The notes below the pieces were generated by a model, which saw only the letters and a list, made by a program, of their open reading frames with translations, was not told the DNA's origin and did not search any database. Positions 52,794 through 62,743 of a DNA stretch of 64,000 nucleotides are shown here, piece after piece (the first letter of the stretch is position 1; every line of letters begins with the position of its first letter). This stretch comes from Phenylobacterium sp. GTDB lineage: Bacteria; Pseudomonadota; Alphaproteobacteria; Caulobacterales; Caulobacteraceae. The stretch lies in the NCBI RefSeq assembly GCF_030693625.1, contig NZ_JAUYAF010000063.1, positions 1 to 64,000 on the forward strand, in the 5' to 3' direction. A program made the position numbers and the translations under genes.

Positions 52794-54368
52794 CTACGGA
52801 CCGAGGGGGGCGGTATCGGGGTCGGGCGTGGCCTCTTCCGGGTTCAGGGTCGAGCGCGGGCGGTCAAGGCCGAGCGCGGTGGCCAGGGTGATATCCCAGC
52901 CGTAGGGATCGGAGCGGTAGACCACCTTGCCCTGATCGTCGACGAAGGCGGTGTGGTAGAGCAGCCGCACCGGAATGATGGCCGCCAGCGGCACGACCCC
53001 GGTCTTCCCCGAAGCCAGGACCTCCTCGAAGCGCTCCGAAGCGCCATAGAGCTCCGAAAGGTGACGCGCGAACTCCACGGCGTTCTCCACCCGCACACAG
53101 CCATGGCTGCGGTGGCGGGCGGCGCGGGCGAACAGGCTCTTGGACGGGGTGTCGTGCAGATAGATGGCGTAGGGGTTCTGCATGTCGAACTTCACTAGGC
53201 CCAGGGCCGCGGTCGGCCCCGGCCTCTGCACAACCCGGCCGCCGGTGACGTACATGTTCTGCCGACGCAGATAAGCCGCGCCGCGCGGCAGGATCTCGGC
53301 CCGCGCGATGCTGGCCGGCACGTTCCAGGGCGGATTGACCACCAGCTGGCTGAAGGCCGACTGCAGGCTCGGCGTCGCACGGTTGGCGCTGCCCACCACG
53401 GTCCGCGCCGCCCAATCCATGGCGCCGTCGCGGTAGAAGGTCAGGAAGGCCGCGGCCGTATTGACGTCGATGCGGGTCGCCGGGGCCTCCCGGCGCAGCC
53501 AGCGGCGGCGCTCCAGGTTCAGCACCAGCTGGCGGGCGTGGTCGGTCGGCCCGGCGTTCAGCACCGCCACCGTCGTGTTCCCCACCCGGCCGGTGGGCTG
53601 CATGCCGTTCTCGGCCTGGATCAGCTTCAGGGCCTCGGAGATCGGCGCCGACAAGGTCTGGGAGGCCATGGGGGGACCGGTGAGGTAGCCCAGGTCATAG
53701 AGCCGCTGGGCGATCATCGGGACGCGGTAGTCCTGGCCGCCCGGCTGGATCGCGCCGCCCTGGGGAATGGCCGAGACCCCTGCCTGCCCGATCTGAGCCC
53801 GCAGCGCCACATAGGCCGCCGACAGGGTCTTGTACTCCGCGTCGCGCGGCGCGAGCCCGTCGAGCCAGGCGCCGATCCCCCGGCGGTCCAGCGCCTGGGA
53901 CAGGCCAGGCGCCACGTCCACGGTCTGACGTTCCAGCGTGAACAGCTTGAAAAGCTTGGTGGGGTCCACGAGGCCGCGCGCCAGGGCGTCGGCATAGGTC
54001 AGCGCCGCGAGCGTCAGTCCCGCCTCGCGGCTGGCCGGATCGCGTGCGGCGGGCGGCCGGAAGGCGTCGCCGTCCAGGCCGTGACGGACGGCGCCGTCGA
54101 GCGCCTGCGAGAACTGCCTGGCCTGGTCATCGGTCCAGGCCGGGGTCCAGCCGCGCAGGGCGTAGAAGCGGATCAGGCGGGGATCGGTCGCCACCGACTG
54201 CAGGACGCGAGGGTCCACGGTGGGATTGGGCAGAAGCTGCGCGCTGGCTATCGTGGGAGCCGCCAGCCCCATGCCGAGGGCCCACGCGCCAAACTGCCGG
54301 CGCGTCGCCCGCGCCGGTTCGGCCTCGCCCCCCGGACGCCCTACGGCGTCACCGCCCCCGAACACCAT
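52794..54368 (-). CDS. L,D-transpeptidase (YcbB/LdtD type)
   Basis: A 524-residue peptidoglycan cross-linking enzyme. A Tat-like signal (TRRQFGAWALGMGLAAP, cleaved near SAQ) starts it. A scaffold domain (about 55-200), a peptidoglycan-binding domain (about 205-270) and the YkuD catalytic domain follow, with nucleophile Cys in RSHGCVRVEN. It should form 3-3 cross-links in the periplasm. ATG 54368 is chosen over the TTG one codon upstream. It interrupts the uronate locus and probably has no link to it. Confidence 0.9.
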   Translation of the reverse strand: MVFGGGDAVGRPGGEAEPARATRRQFGAWALGMGLAAPTIASAQLLPNPTVDPRVLQSVATDPRLIRFYALRGWTPAWTDDQARQFSQALDGAVRHGLDGDAFRPPAARDPASREAGLTLAALTYADALARGLVDPTKLFKLFTLERQTVDVAPGLSQALDRRGIGAWLDGLAPRDAEYKTLSAAYVALRAQIGQAGVSAIPQGGAIQPGGQDYRVPMIAQRLYDLGYLTGPPMASQTLSAPISEALKLIQAENGMQPTGRVGNTTVAVLNAGPTDHARQLVLNLERRRWLRREAPATRIDVNTAAAFLTFYRDGAMDWAARTVVGSANRATPSLQSAFSQLVVNPPWNVPASIARAEILPRGAAYLRRQNMYVTGGRVVQRPGPTAALGLVKFDMQNPYAIYLHDTPSKSLFARAARHRSHGCVRVENAVEFARHLSELYGASERFEEVLASGKTGVVPLAAIIPVRLLYHTAFVDDQGKVVYRSDPYGWDITLATALGLDRPRSTLNPEEATPDPDTAPLGP

Positions 54369-54465
54369 CAAATCCAGTCCACGCTTTTACGGCCCCAGCT
54401 ATGGGGCAACGCGCGAGCCGCGACTAGGTGGCTCACCTCGCAGGTGATCTTGGAAATCGGGCGGA

Positions 54466-55221
54466 TCAGCGGCCGAGCCAGCCGCCATCCACGGCCAGCA
54501 GCGTCCCGTGCACATAGTCCGCCGCCGAGGACGACAGGAACACAGCCGCCCCGCCGATGTCGGCCGGCGTGCCCCAACGTCCGGCCGGAATGCGGGCCAG
54601 GATGTCGCGCGATCGGTCCTCGTCGGCCCGCAGGGCGGTGGTGTTGTTGGTGGAGAAGTAGCCCGGCGCGATGGCGTTGACGTTGATCCCCTTGGCCGCC
54701 CACTCGTTGGCCAGGGCCTTGGTGATCCCCGCCAGCCCGCTCTTGCTGGCCGCATAGGACGGCACCCGGATGCCCCCCTGGTAGGACAGCATCGAGGCGA
54801 TATTGACGATCTTGCCCCCTCGCCCCTGTTCGATCATGCGGCGCCCCACCGCCTGGGTGAGGAAGAAGGTGGTCTTCAGATTGACGTCCATCACCGTGTC
54901 CCAGTCGTCTTCCGTGAAGTCGACGGCGTCGTTGCGGCGGATGATCCCGGCGTTGTTCACCAGGATGTCGATCCCGCCGAAATGCTGGACGGTCTCGGCC
55001 ACGATGCGGCCGATGGGCTCCATCGTGGAGAGATCGGCCGAGATGTCGTGGAAGCGGCGCCCCAGGGCCTCGACGGCGAAGCGGGTGTCCACCGGCGGGG
55101 TGCGGCCCACGGCCACGATGTCGGCGCCGGCCGTGGCCAGGGCCTCGGCGATGGCCTGGCCCAGGCCGGTGTTGGCCCCGGTGACGATGGCGGTCTTGCC
55201 GGTCAGATCGAAGGCAGACAT
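54466..55221 (-). CDS. kduD: 2-deoxy-D-gluconate 3-dehydrogenase KduD
   Basis: A 251-residue short-chain dehydrogenase, the length of KduD. The nucleotide motif is TGANTGLG near the N-terminus. NNAG is present, the catalytic Tyr/Lys lie in YAASKSG, and INVNAIAPGYFSTNNT is the KduD-type segment. It reduces 2,5-diketo-3-deoxygluconate to 2-keto-3-deoxygluconate. It begins 5 bp after kduI ends, so the two form an operon under the kduI promoter. KdgK, the next enzyme, is 5 kb away. Confidence 0.93.
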   Translation of the reverse strand: MSAFDLTGKTAIVTGANTGLGQAIAEALATAGADIVAVGRTPPVDTRFAVEALGRRFHDISADLSTMEPIGRIVAETVQHFGGIDILVNNAGIIRRNDAVDFTEDDWDTVMDVNLKTTFFLTQAVGRRMIEQGRGGKIVNIASMLSYQGGIRVPSYAASKSGLAGITKALANEWAAKGINVNAIAPGYFSTNNTTALRADEDRSRDILARIPAGRWGTPADIGGAAVFLSSSAADYVHGTLLAVDGGWLGR

Positions 55222-55226
55222 GACCC

Positions 55227-56072
55227 CTACTTCAGCTGGCAGATGTCGAGGACGTTCATGTCGGTATAGTCGAGGTTCTCCCCACCCATGGCCCAGATGA
55301 ACCCGTAGTTGGAGGTTCCCGCTCCCATGTGGATCGACCAGGGCGGGCTGATCACCGCCTCATCGGCGCCGACCACGATGTGGCGCATGGCGTCCGGCTC
55401 GCCCATGAAGTGGAAGACCTTATTGTCCCCGGCCAGGTCGAAATAGAAATAGATCTCCGAACGGCGGTCGTGCAGGTGCGGCGGCATGGTGTTCCACACG
55501 CTGCCCGGCTTCAGGAAGGTAACCCCCAGCAGCAGCTGGGCGGACTCGCAGACCCCGGGGATGATGTACTGGTAGATGGTGCGCTCATTGGAGGTCGCCG
55601 CCTCGCCGCGCTCCAGGGGGTTGGCCTGGCTGATGGCGATGTGCTGCAGCTTGCAGACCTTATGGGCCGGCGTGGAGGCCAGGTAGAACCTGGCCGGGTT
55701 CGCAGCGTCCACGCTCTCGAAGATCACGTCCACCACCCCCATCGGGATGTAGAGCCCGTCGCGCGGGGCCATGTCGAAGGCCCGGCCATCGACGGTGATC
55801 CTCCCGGCCCCGCCGACATTGACCACCCCCAGCTCGCGGCGTTCCAGGAAGGGATGGCCGGCGGCCGAGGCCGGCTCGGTCTGGGCCGGCAGCTTCACCG
55901 GTCCGGCCACCGGAGCCGCCCCGCCGATCACGAACCGCTCGTTGTGGCTGTAGTTCAGGCTGACCGTGTCGGCCACGAACAGGTCCTGGACCAGATAGCG
56001 GTCGCGCAGATCGTCATTGCCGGCGCCCTTCATCATGTCCGGATGGGTGGCGTGGTAGGTTTTCTTGAACAT
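55227..56072 (-). CDS. kduI: 5-dehydro-4-deoxy-D-glucuronate isomerase KduI
   Basis: A 281-residue cupin isomerase. Zinc ligands are in [17 protein letters not shown] (His-X-His and Glu) and a later His in WSIHMGAG. The N-terminus ([20 protein letters not shown]) matches KduI. It converts 5-keto-4-deoxyuronate, the product of pectin or alginate-type lyase action, to 2,5-diketo-3-deoxygluconate. ATG 56072 is preceded by AGGAAC; a TTG at 56093 is less likely. A 201-bp composite repeat separates it from the operator at 56447. Confidence 0.94.
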   Translation of the reverse strand: MFKKTYHATHPDMMKGAGNDDLRDRYLVQDLFVADTVSLNYSHNERFVIGGAAPVAGPVKLPAQTEPASAAGHPFLERRELGVVNVGGAGRITVDGRAFDMAPRDGLYIPMGVVDVIFESVDAANPARFYLASTPAHKVCKLQHIAISQANPLERGEAATSNERTIYQYIIPGVCESAQLLLGVTFLKPGSVWNTMPPHLHDRRSEIYFYFDLAGDNKVFHFMGEPDAMRHIVVGADEAVISPPWSIHMGAGTSNYGFIWAMGGENLDYTDMNVLDICQLK

Positions 56073-56099
56073 GATCAGGTTCCTATGAAGCAATAGCGC

Positions 56100-56300
56100 C
56101 CTTCTCCCCTTGCGGGAGAAGGTGGCCCCGCCGAGCGGGGTCGGATGAGGGGTCGAAGGCCGTATCCGCAGATTTCATTGGCGCCCCAGTCGCGGCGGAC
56201 CGGTGAGCCGAGATGGCGTAATTGGTTTTCTTGAGAGCGAGGCGTGACCCCTCATCCGACCGGTCTCCGACCGGCCACCTTCTCCCGCAAGGGGAGAAGG
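56100..56300. repeat. Composite inverted pair of REP-like units
   Basis: Unit 1 (56100-56153) begins with the hairpin CCTTCTCCC-N5-GGGAGAAGG, then CCCCGC-CGA-GCGGGG, and ends GGATGAGGGGTC. Unit 2 (56246-56300) is the same unit inverted (GACCCCTCATCC to GGGGAGAAGG), with CCGGTCTCCGACCGG as its variable inner part. The same paired layout recurs at 60305-60466. The element lies in the 418-bp gap between kduI and the GFA gene and separates kduI from its likely operator. Confidence 0.85.
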
Positions 56301-56446
56301 ACGAAGTCTGCGCCACCAGTGCAGTCTGTCGGCGTGTTTCGGCAGACCGTAGGCGAAATCGGCTGCCTCTGAGGATCAGCGACTTGGGCATGGTGGGGTG
56401 CGACGGCGTTTCCGAGGGCGCGGGCCGACAGCCCGTCTGGACACAA

Positions 56447-56460
56447 GGTAACCGGTGTCA
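56447..56460. promoter_or_regulatory. Operator C of the uronate locus
   Basis: GGTAACCGGTGTCA matches operator A at 11 of 14 positions, with a perfect right half (ACCGGTGTCA). It lies 374 bp upstream of kduI and close to the GFA stop. If functional, kduI transcripts start here and read through the repeat at 56100-56300. The remaining sequence of this gap holds nothing else I recognise. Confidence 0.5.
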
Positions 56461-56490
56461 TTTCCAGGCGCAACGGACTTTCCCACCCAC

Positions 56491-56901
56491 TCAACCTGGA
56501 CTAGCGGGGAAGCTGGGCAGATCCGCATCGAAGAGATGCCAGGCTGGCGCCGAGCCCGTCCAGACATGGGCCTGGGGCCGGAACAGAGTTGGATCGTCAA
56601 GACTACCGGCGCAGATGGGGATCATCTCTGGGTGCTGTGAATTCGCCGCAGAGATTCCTGTCCCGCAGACCTCGCAGAAGGTCCGACCGACCTGCCCTCC
56701 ACTGGCCGCCGTAGTCCAGTATTCCCGCAAAACCCCCCGGGTCAGCCGGAAGGCCGCGCGCGGAAAGGCGATGGCCGTCGCTGGCCCGCCGCCCGATCGG
56801 TACTGGCAGTCGCGACAGTGGCATAGGCCGCCGCCCAGAGGCGGAGGGTCGATCTCATAGCGGACGGAGCCGCACATGCACCCGCCGGTTATCGTGCTCA
56901 T
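56491..56901 (-). CDS. GFA (CENP-V/Gfa) family zinc protein
   Basis: A 136-residue protein of the Gfa family, related to glutathione-dependent formaldehyde-activating enzyme. The zinc-ligand pairs GGCMCGSVRY, CHCRDC and FCEVCG are all present, with the family's YRSG and AIAFPRAAF segments. Most bacterial members are not proven to act on formaldehyde, so the role is uncertain. ATG 56901 starts immediately at the conserved MSTITGGC. It is a single gene, divergent from the MazG-like gene. Confidence 0.88.
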   Translation of the reverse strand: MSTITGGCMCGSVRYEIDPPPLGGGLCHCRDCQYRSGGGPATAIAFPRAAFRLTRGVLREYWTTAASGGQVGRTFCEVCGTGISAANSQHPEMIPICAGSLDDPTLFRPQAHVWTGSAPAWHLFDADLPSFPASPG

Positions 56902-57006
56902 CAGTCGCTCCTCGACTTTGGGAAGGGCGCCGGCGGGAGCTTGCTCAAACCGTTCCGGCGCGATGAACTTAGGCCGGGCGTGGGTTTGCGTCCATGGGGG
57001 CGAAAG

Positions 57007-57324
57007 ATGGCCGACTTCAAGGATCTCGACGAGCGCGCCTGGGCGATCCGCCGGCTCTATGCCGAGTTGGAAACTCAGCGCTATGGCCGACCCTGGACCG
57101 GCGAGGAGGTGGCCCTGGGTTTCATGGGCGACGTCGGCGACCTCGCCAAGCTGGTCCAGGCCGCCGAGGGGGTGCGCGCCATACCCGACGCGAAAGCCAA
57201 GCTGGCCCACGAGCTGGCCGACTGCCTGTGGAGCGTCATGACCCTGGCCCGGCTCTACGAGGTGGATCTGGAGGCCAGCTTCCTGGGCACGATGGACGAG
57301 CTCGAAGCGCGGCTGAAGCCATGA
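57007..57324 (+). CDS. MazG-like nucleotide pyrophosphohydrolase
   Basis: A 105-residue all-helical protein of the MazG-like superfamily. Metal-binding acidic residues lie in WTGEEVALGFMGDVGDLAKL and in AHELADCLWSV, the expected two-helix arrangement. Such enzymes hydrolyse noncanonical or regulatory NTPs to NMP and pyrophosphate. ATG 57007 is chosen by GGGGGCGAAAG just upstream. Its stop overlaps the next gene by ATGA. Confidence 0.75.
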   Translation: MADFKDLDERAWAIRRLYAELETQRYGRPWTGEEVALGFMGDVGDLAKLVQAAEGVRAIPDAKAKLAHELADCLWSVMTLARLYEVDLEASFLGTMDELEARLKP

Positions 57325-57811
57325 TCGCCTTCCGGCCGCTGGCCGCCGCCGACTTTCCGATGCTGACCGGCTGGCTCGCCGAGCCCCACGTCCGGCGCTT
57401 CGTCCAGAAGACCCCGATGACCCTGGAGGACGTGGCCAGCAAGTATGGCCCCCGTGTCCGGGGCGCGCAGCCGATCATCTGCCATGTCGCGCAAAGCGAC
57501 GGCGCCGACTTCGGCTACCTGCAGGCCTATCGCAACCGCGACTGGCCCGACGCCGCCGACGGCCAGACCGACGGGATCAGCCTGGACCTCCATATCGGTG
57601 AGCCGGCCTTCCTCGGCCGGGGCCTGGGCCGCGCCATGCTGGACGCCTATGTGCGCGGCCTCGCCCTGCCCCACTTCGCCCAGACCACCGCCTACATCGC
57701 CCATGAGCTGGCCAACACGGTCGCCCTCGCCTGCTCGAAGGCGGTGGGGTTCACGCCCCTGCGCGAGTTCGTCGAGGAGGGCGAGCCGATGCGATTGCTG
57801 CGCCTGAAGCT

Positions 57812-57815
<4 letters not shown>
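57321..57815 (+). CDS. GNAT acetyltransferase (AAC(6')-like)
   Basis: A 164-residue GNAT protein with the layout of the AAC(6')-Ib/siderophore acyltransferase group. FRPLAAADFPMLTGWLAEPHV and the acetyl-CoA loop FLGRGLGRAMLDAYV are clear. SLDLHIGEPAF is the typical strand before the loop. It could acetylate an aminoglycoside-like or other amine; no resistance function is shown. It is coupled to the MazG-like gene by ATGA and its stop overlaps the convergent monooxygenase stop by 4 bp. Confidence 0.85.
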
Positions 57816-59296
<1,481 letters not shown>

Positions 59297-59406
59297 ACCC
59301 GATCCTCGAAATGTTGCGTGGCAGCATAGACACATGCCGCGCGCGGAAAGGAAGCCCCCACGCCGCCGCACTCGCCAAGCCTGGCCATGGGTGGAAACAT
59401 CGCCCC

Positions 59407-60303
59407 ATGACCGAGACCAAGTCCAAGCGCATTCCCTTCGACGCCGACCTCGTCCGCCGCCTGGTGGCCGGCCAGTTTCCGCAGTGGGCCCACCTGCCCG
59501 TCCGCCCGGTGGTCTTCGGCGGCAAGAACAACACCACCTTCCACCTCGGCGACGAGATGAGCGTGCGGCTGCCCAGCGCACGGGCCTATGTGGCCCAGGT
59601 CGAGAAGGAGCAGGCCTGGCTTCCGAGGCTGGCCCCGCAACTGCCCCTGCCCGTTCCCGAGCCGGTGGGCCTGGGCGAACCTGGCGAAGGCTATCCCTGG
59701 CCCTGGTCGGTCTATCGCTGGATCCAGGGGGAGACCGCCAGCCTGGAGCGCATCCCAGACCTGCCGCAATTCGCCCGCGACCTGGCGGCGTTCCTGAAGG
59801 CGCTGCAGGCCCTGGAGGTGACCGACGGCCCGGTGGCCGGCCAGCACAACTTCTTCCGTGGCGGCCCGCTGGCCACCTATGACGACCAGACCCGCAAGGC
59901 GATCGAGGATCTGGGCGCCAGCATCGACGGGGCCACAGCCCTGGCGATCTGGGAACAGGCCCTGGCGGCGGAATGGACCAACCCGCCGGTCTGGGTGCAC
60001 GGCGACGTGGCGGCGGGCAATCTGCTGGTGAGGGACGGCAAGCTCAGCGCCGTCATCGACTTCGGCATCCTCGGCGTCGGCGACCCCGCCTGCGACCTGG
60101 CCATCGCCTGGACGCTGCTGCATGGCGAGGCGCGCGCCGCGTTCCGCGAGGCCTTGCCCCTGGATCAGGCGACGTGGGCGCGGGGCCGAGGCTGGACGAT
60201 CTGGAAGGCGCTGATCGTGGCGGCGGGTCTGCCAGGGTCGAGCGAGGAGGAGATGGCGAGGAGCCGCGCGATCATTGTGGATTTGGTGGGGGAGGGAATC
60301 TGA
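59407..60303 (+). CDS. Aminoglycoside phosphotransferase (APH) family kinase
   Basis: A 298-residue kinase of the APH/choline-kinase fold. The catalytic loop is VHGDVAAGNLLV and the metal-binding motif is VIDFGILGVGDPACDLA. N-terminal GGKNNTTFHLG binds ATP. Members phosphorylate many small hydroxyl compounds, and antibiotic resistance cannot be claimed. ATG 59407 is divergent from the monooxygenase. It ends just before a palindromic repeat shared with malate synthase. Confidence 0.88.
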   Translation: MTETKSKRIPFDADLVRRLVAGQFPQWAHLPVRPVVFGGKNNTTFHLGDEMSVRLPSARAYVAQVEKEQAWLPRLAPQLPLPVPEPVGLGEPGEGYPWPWSVYRWIQGETASLERIPDLPQFARDLAAFLKALQALEVTDGPVAGQHNFFRGGPLATYDDQTRKAIEDLGASIDGATALAIWEQALAAEWTNPPVWVHGDVAAGNLLVRDGKLSAVIDFGILGVGDPACDLAIAWTLLHGEARAAFREALPLDQATWARGRGWTIWKALIVAAGLPGSSEEEMARSRAIIVDLVGEGI

Positions 60304-60304
60304 C

Positions 60305-60466
60305 CCCTTCTCCCCTTGCGGGAGAAGGTGGCCGGTCGGAGACCGGTCGGATGAGGGGTCACACTCCCCCATCCGCGCATCTCGCAACGCCCTAACCCGA
60401 TAGGTCAGCGCGACCCCTCATCCGACCCTGCTCCGCAGGGCCACCTTCTCCCGCAAGGGGAGAAGG
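60305..60466. repeat. Composite inverted pair of REP-like units (second copy)
   Basis: Two inverted copies of the unit seen at 56100-56300 lie between the convergent APH and malate synthase stops (60303 and 60470). Unit 1 (60305-60360) runs CCTTCTCCCC to GGGGTC; unit 2 (60412-60466) runs GACCCCTCATCC to GGGGAGAAGG. The inner variable hairpins differ. It is placed to act as a bidirectional terminator. Confidence 0.85.
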
Positions 60467-60469
60467 ACT

Positions 60470-62614
60470 TCAGGCCAGCTGAGCCTTACGTTCCCGACGG
60501 CGGCGCGACAGGATGTGCTCGGTGTAGCCGTTGGGCTGCGACCGTCCCTCGAACACCAGTTCCAGCGCCGCCTGGTAGGCCACGCTGTCGGGGTTCCCGG
60601 ACATCGGCTGGTACAGGGCGTCGCCGGCGTTCTGACCGTCCACCACCTTGGCCATGCGGGCGAAGGTCTCGCGGACCTGGGCCTCGGTGCAGACGCCGTG
60701 GTGCAGCCAGTTGGCGATGTGCTGGCTGGAGATCCGCAGGGTGGCGCGGTCCTCCATCAGGCCCACATCGTGGATGTCCGGCACCTTGGAGCAGCCGACA
60801 CCCTGGTCGATCCAGCGCACGACGTAGCCGAGGATGCCCTGGGCGTTGTTGTCCAGTTCCTGGGTGATGTCCTCGGCGTTCCAGTTGGAACGGGCCAGGG
60901 GCGGGGTCAGCAGGTCGTCGAGGCCGGTGGCGGAGGTCGCGGCCGCCATGGTCGACTGCAGGCCGGGCACGTCCACCTCGTGATAGTGCAGGGCATGCAG
61001 AACCGCCGCAGTGGGGGACGGCACCCAGGCGGTGTTGGCCCCGGCCTTGGGGTGGCCGACCTTGGTCGCCAGCATGTTCTGCATCTGATCGGGGGCGGCC
61101 CACATGCCCTTGCCGATCTGCGCCTTGCCGGGGAAGCCCGTGGCCAGGCCGATCTCGACATTGCGCTTCTCATAGGCCGGCAGCCAGGGCTCGGCCTTGA
61201 TGGCGTCCTTGCGGACCACGGGGCCGGCTTCCATGGCGGTGTGGATCTCGTCGCCGGTGCGGTCGAGGAAGCCGGTGTTGATGAACACGATCCGCTCGCG
61301 GGCGGCATGGATGCAGGCGGCCAGGTTGGCGCTGGTGCGGCGCTCCTCGTCCATGATGCCCAGCTTGACGGTGTTGCGTTCGAGACCGAGCGCGTCCTCC
61401 ACCAGGTCGAACAGGCGAACCGCCAGGGCCACTTCGTCGGGCCCATGCATCTTGGGCTTCACGACATAGACCGAGCCCGCCGGGCTGTTGAGGCGCTTGC
61501 CCTTCAGGTCGTGCAGGGCGGCGGTGACGGTGACCAGGGCGTCCACCACGGTCTCGTAGACCGGCGCGCCATTGAAGCGCACGGCGTCCAGCAGCATGTG
61601 GTGGCCGACATTGCGCACCAGCATCAGGCTGCGGCCGCGCAGGGTGAGCTCGCCGCCCTTGACGCTGGCATAGGTGCGGTCGGCGTCGAGGCGCCGGGTC
61701 TCGGTCTGGCCGCCCTTCTGGAAGCTGGCTGAGAGGTCGCCGCGCATCAGGCCGAGCCAGTTGCGGTAGACGCCCGCCTTGTCCTCGGCGTCAACGGCGG
61801 CGACGGAATCCTCGCAGTCCTGGATGGCGGTCAGCGCGGCCTCCACCAGCACGTCGGAGACGCCCGCGGCGTCGTCCTTGCCGATGTTGTGGGCGCGGTC
61901 GATCTGGATCTCCAGGTGCAGGCTGTTGTGGGCCAGCAACACGCCCTCCGGCGCCTCCGCCGATCCCCGCCAGCCGGCGAACTGACCCGCGTCCTTCAGG
62001 CCGGTGGTGGCGCCGTCCTTGAGGCTGACCGCCAGGGCGCCGTTCTTCACCACATAGCTCGTGGCGTCCGAATGCGAGCCGCTCGCCAGGGGCGCCACGC
62101 GGTCCAGCAGACCGCGGGCGAAGGCCACTACCTTGGCCCCGCGCAAGGGGTCATAGCCCTTGCCGCCGGTCGGCGGCTCCAGGGCGTCGGTGCCGTAGAG
62201 GGCGTCATAGAGGCTGCCCCAGCGCGCGTTGGCGGCGTTGAGCGCGAACCGCCCGTTCGAAACCGGCACCACCAGCTGCGGCCCGGCGACCTTGGCGATC
62301 TCCGGATCGACGTTGACGGTCGAGATCTCGAAGGGCGCGGGCTCCGGCAGCAGGTAGCCGATCTCGCGCAGGAAGGCGATCTCCTCGGCGACGCTGAAAT
62401 CCTTGCCCTTGCGCGCCTTCCACCAGGCGTCGATCTGTTCCTGCAAGGCGTCGCGGCGGGCCAGCAGCTCGGCGTTGCGCGGCGTGAAGTCTGCCAGGAT
62501 GGACTCCAGGGCGCCCCAGAACTTGGCGGCGTCCACCCCGGTCCCGGTGAGCAGTTCCTGTTCCACAAAGGCGTGCAGGATGTCGTCGACGGTCAGGGTG
62601 CTGCTGATATCCAT
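60470..62614 (-). CDS. glcB: Malate synthase G
   Basis: A 714-residue malate synthase of the G isoform, near E. coli GlcB (723). It condenses glyoxylate and acetyl-CoA to malate in the glyoxylate shunt. Diagnostic segments are [19 protein letters not shown] in the N-terminal domain, [31 protein letters not shown] and [18 protein letters not shown]. The C-terminal [25 protein letters not shown] carries late active-site residues. ATG 62614 starts [11 protein letters not shown]. An ScfR/RamB-type regulator lies 129 bp upstream on the same strand. Confidence 0.95.
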   Translation of the reverse strand: MDISSTLTVDDILHAFVEQELLTGTGVDAAKFWGALESILADFTPRNAELLARRDALQEQIDAWWKARKGKDFSVAEEIAFLREIGYLLPEPAPFEISTVNVDPEIAKVAGPQLVVPVSNGRFALNAANARWGSLYDALYGTDALEPPTGGKGYDPLRGAKVVAFARGLLDRVAPLASGSHSDATSYVVKNGALAVSLKDGATTGLKDAGQFAGWRGSAEAPEGVLLAHNSLHLEIQIDRAHNIGKDDAAGVSDVLVEAALTAIQDCEDSVAAVDAEDKAGVYRNWLGLMRGDLSASFQKGGQTETRRLDADRTYASVKGGELTLRGRSLMLVRNVGHHMLLDAVRFNGAPVYETVVDALVTVTAALHDLKGKRLNSPAGSVYVVKPKMHGPDEVALAVRLFDLVEDALGLERNTVKLGIMDEERRTSANLAACIHAARERIVFINTGFLDRTGDEIHTAMEAGPVVRKDAIKAEPWLPAYEKRNVEIGLATGFPGKAQIGKGMWAAPDQMQNMLATKVGHPKAGANTAWVPSPTAAVLHALHYHEVDVPGLQSTMAAATSATGLDDLLTPPLARSNWNAEDITQELDNNAQGILGYVVRWIDQGVGCSKVPDIHDVGLMEDRATLRISSQHIANWLHHGVCTEAQVRETFARMAKVVDGQNAGDALYQPMSGNPDSVAYQAALELVFEGRSQPNGYTEHILSRRRRERKAQLA

Positions 62615-62743
62615 GTGCGTACCGGGCTCTCGAATTGGGCGTTCAAGGGCCCGCCGCACCGGCGACGCGCCCCACTCAACGGGCGCTTTACTGCACGGAA
62701 GCGCGCGGCTTTGAAGCCCCCATTTTCAGGGAGGGCGCAAGTT

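Noticed and set aside
49690-52905. A 1071-codon plus-strand frame opposite the TonB-dependent receptor
   Set aside because: It is the complement of a clear receptor gene with signal peptide, plug and barrel; the product is Val/Gly/His-rich with no motif.
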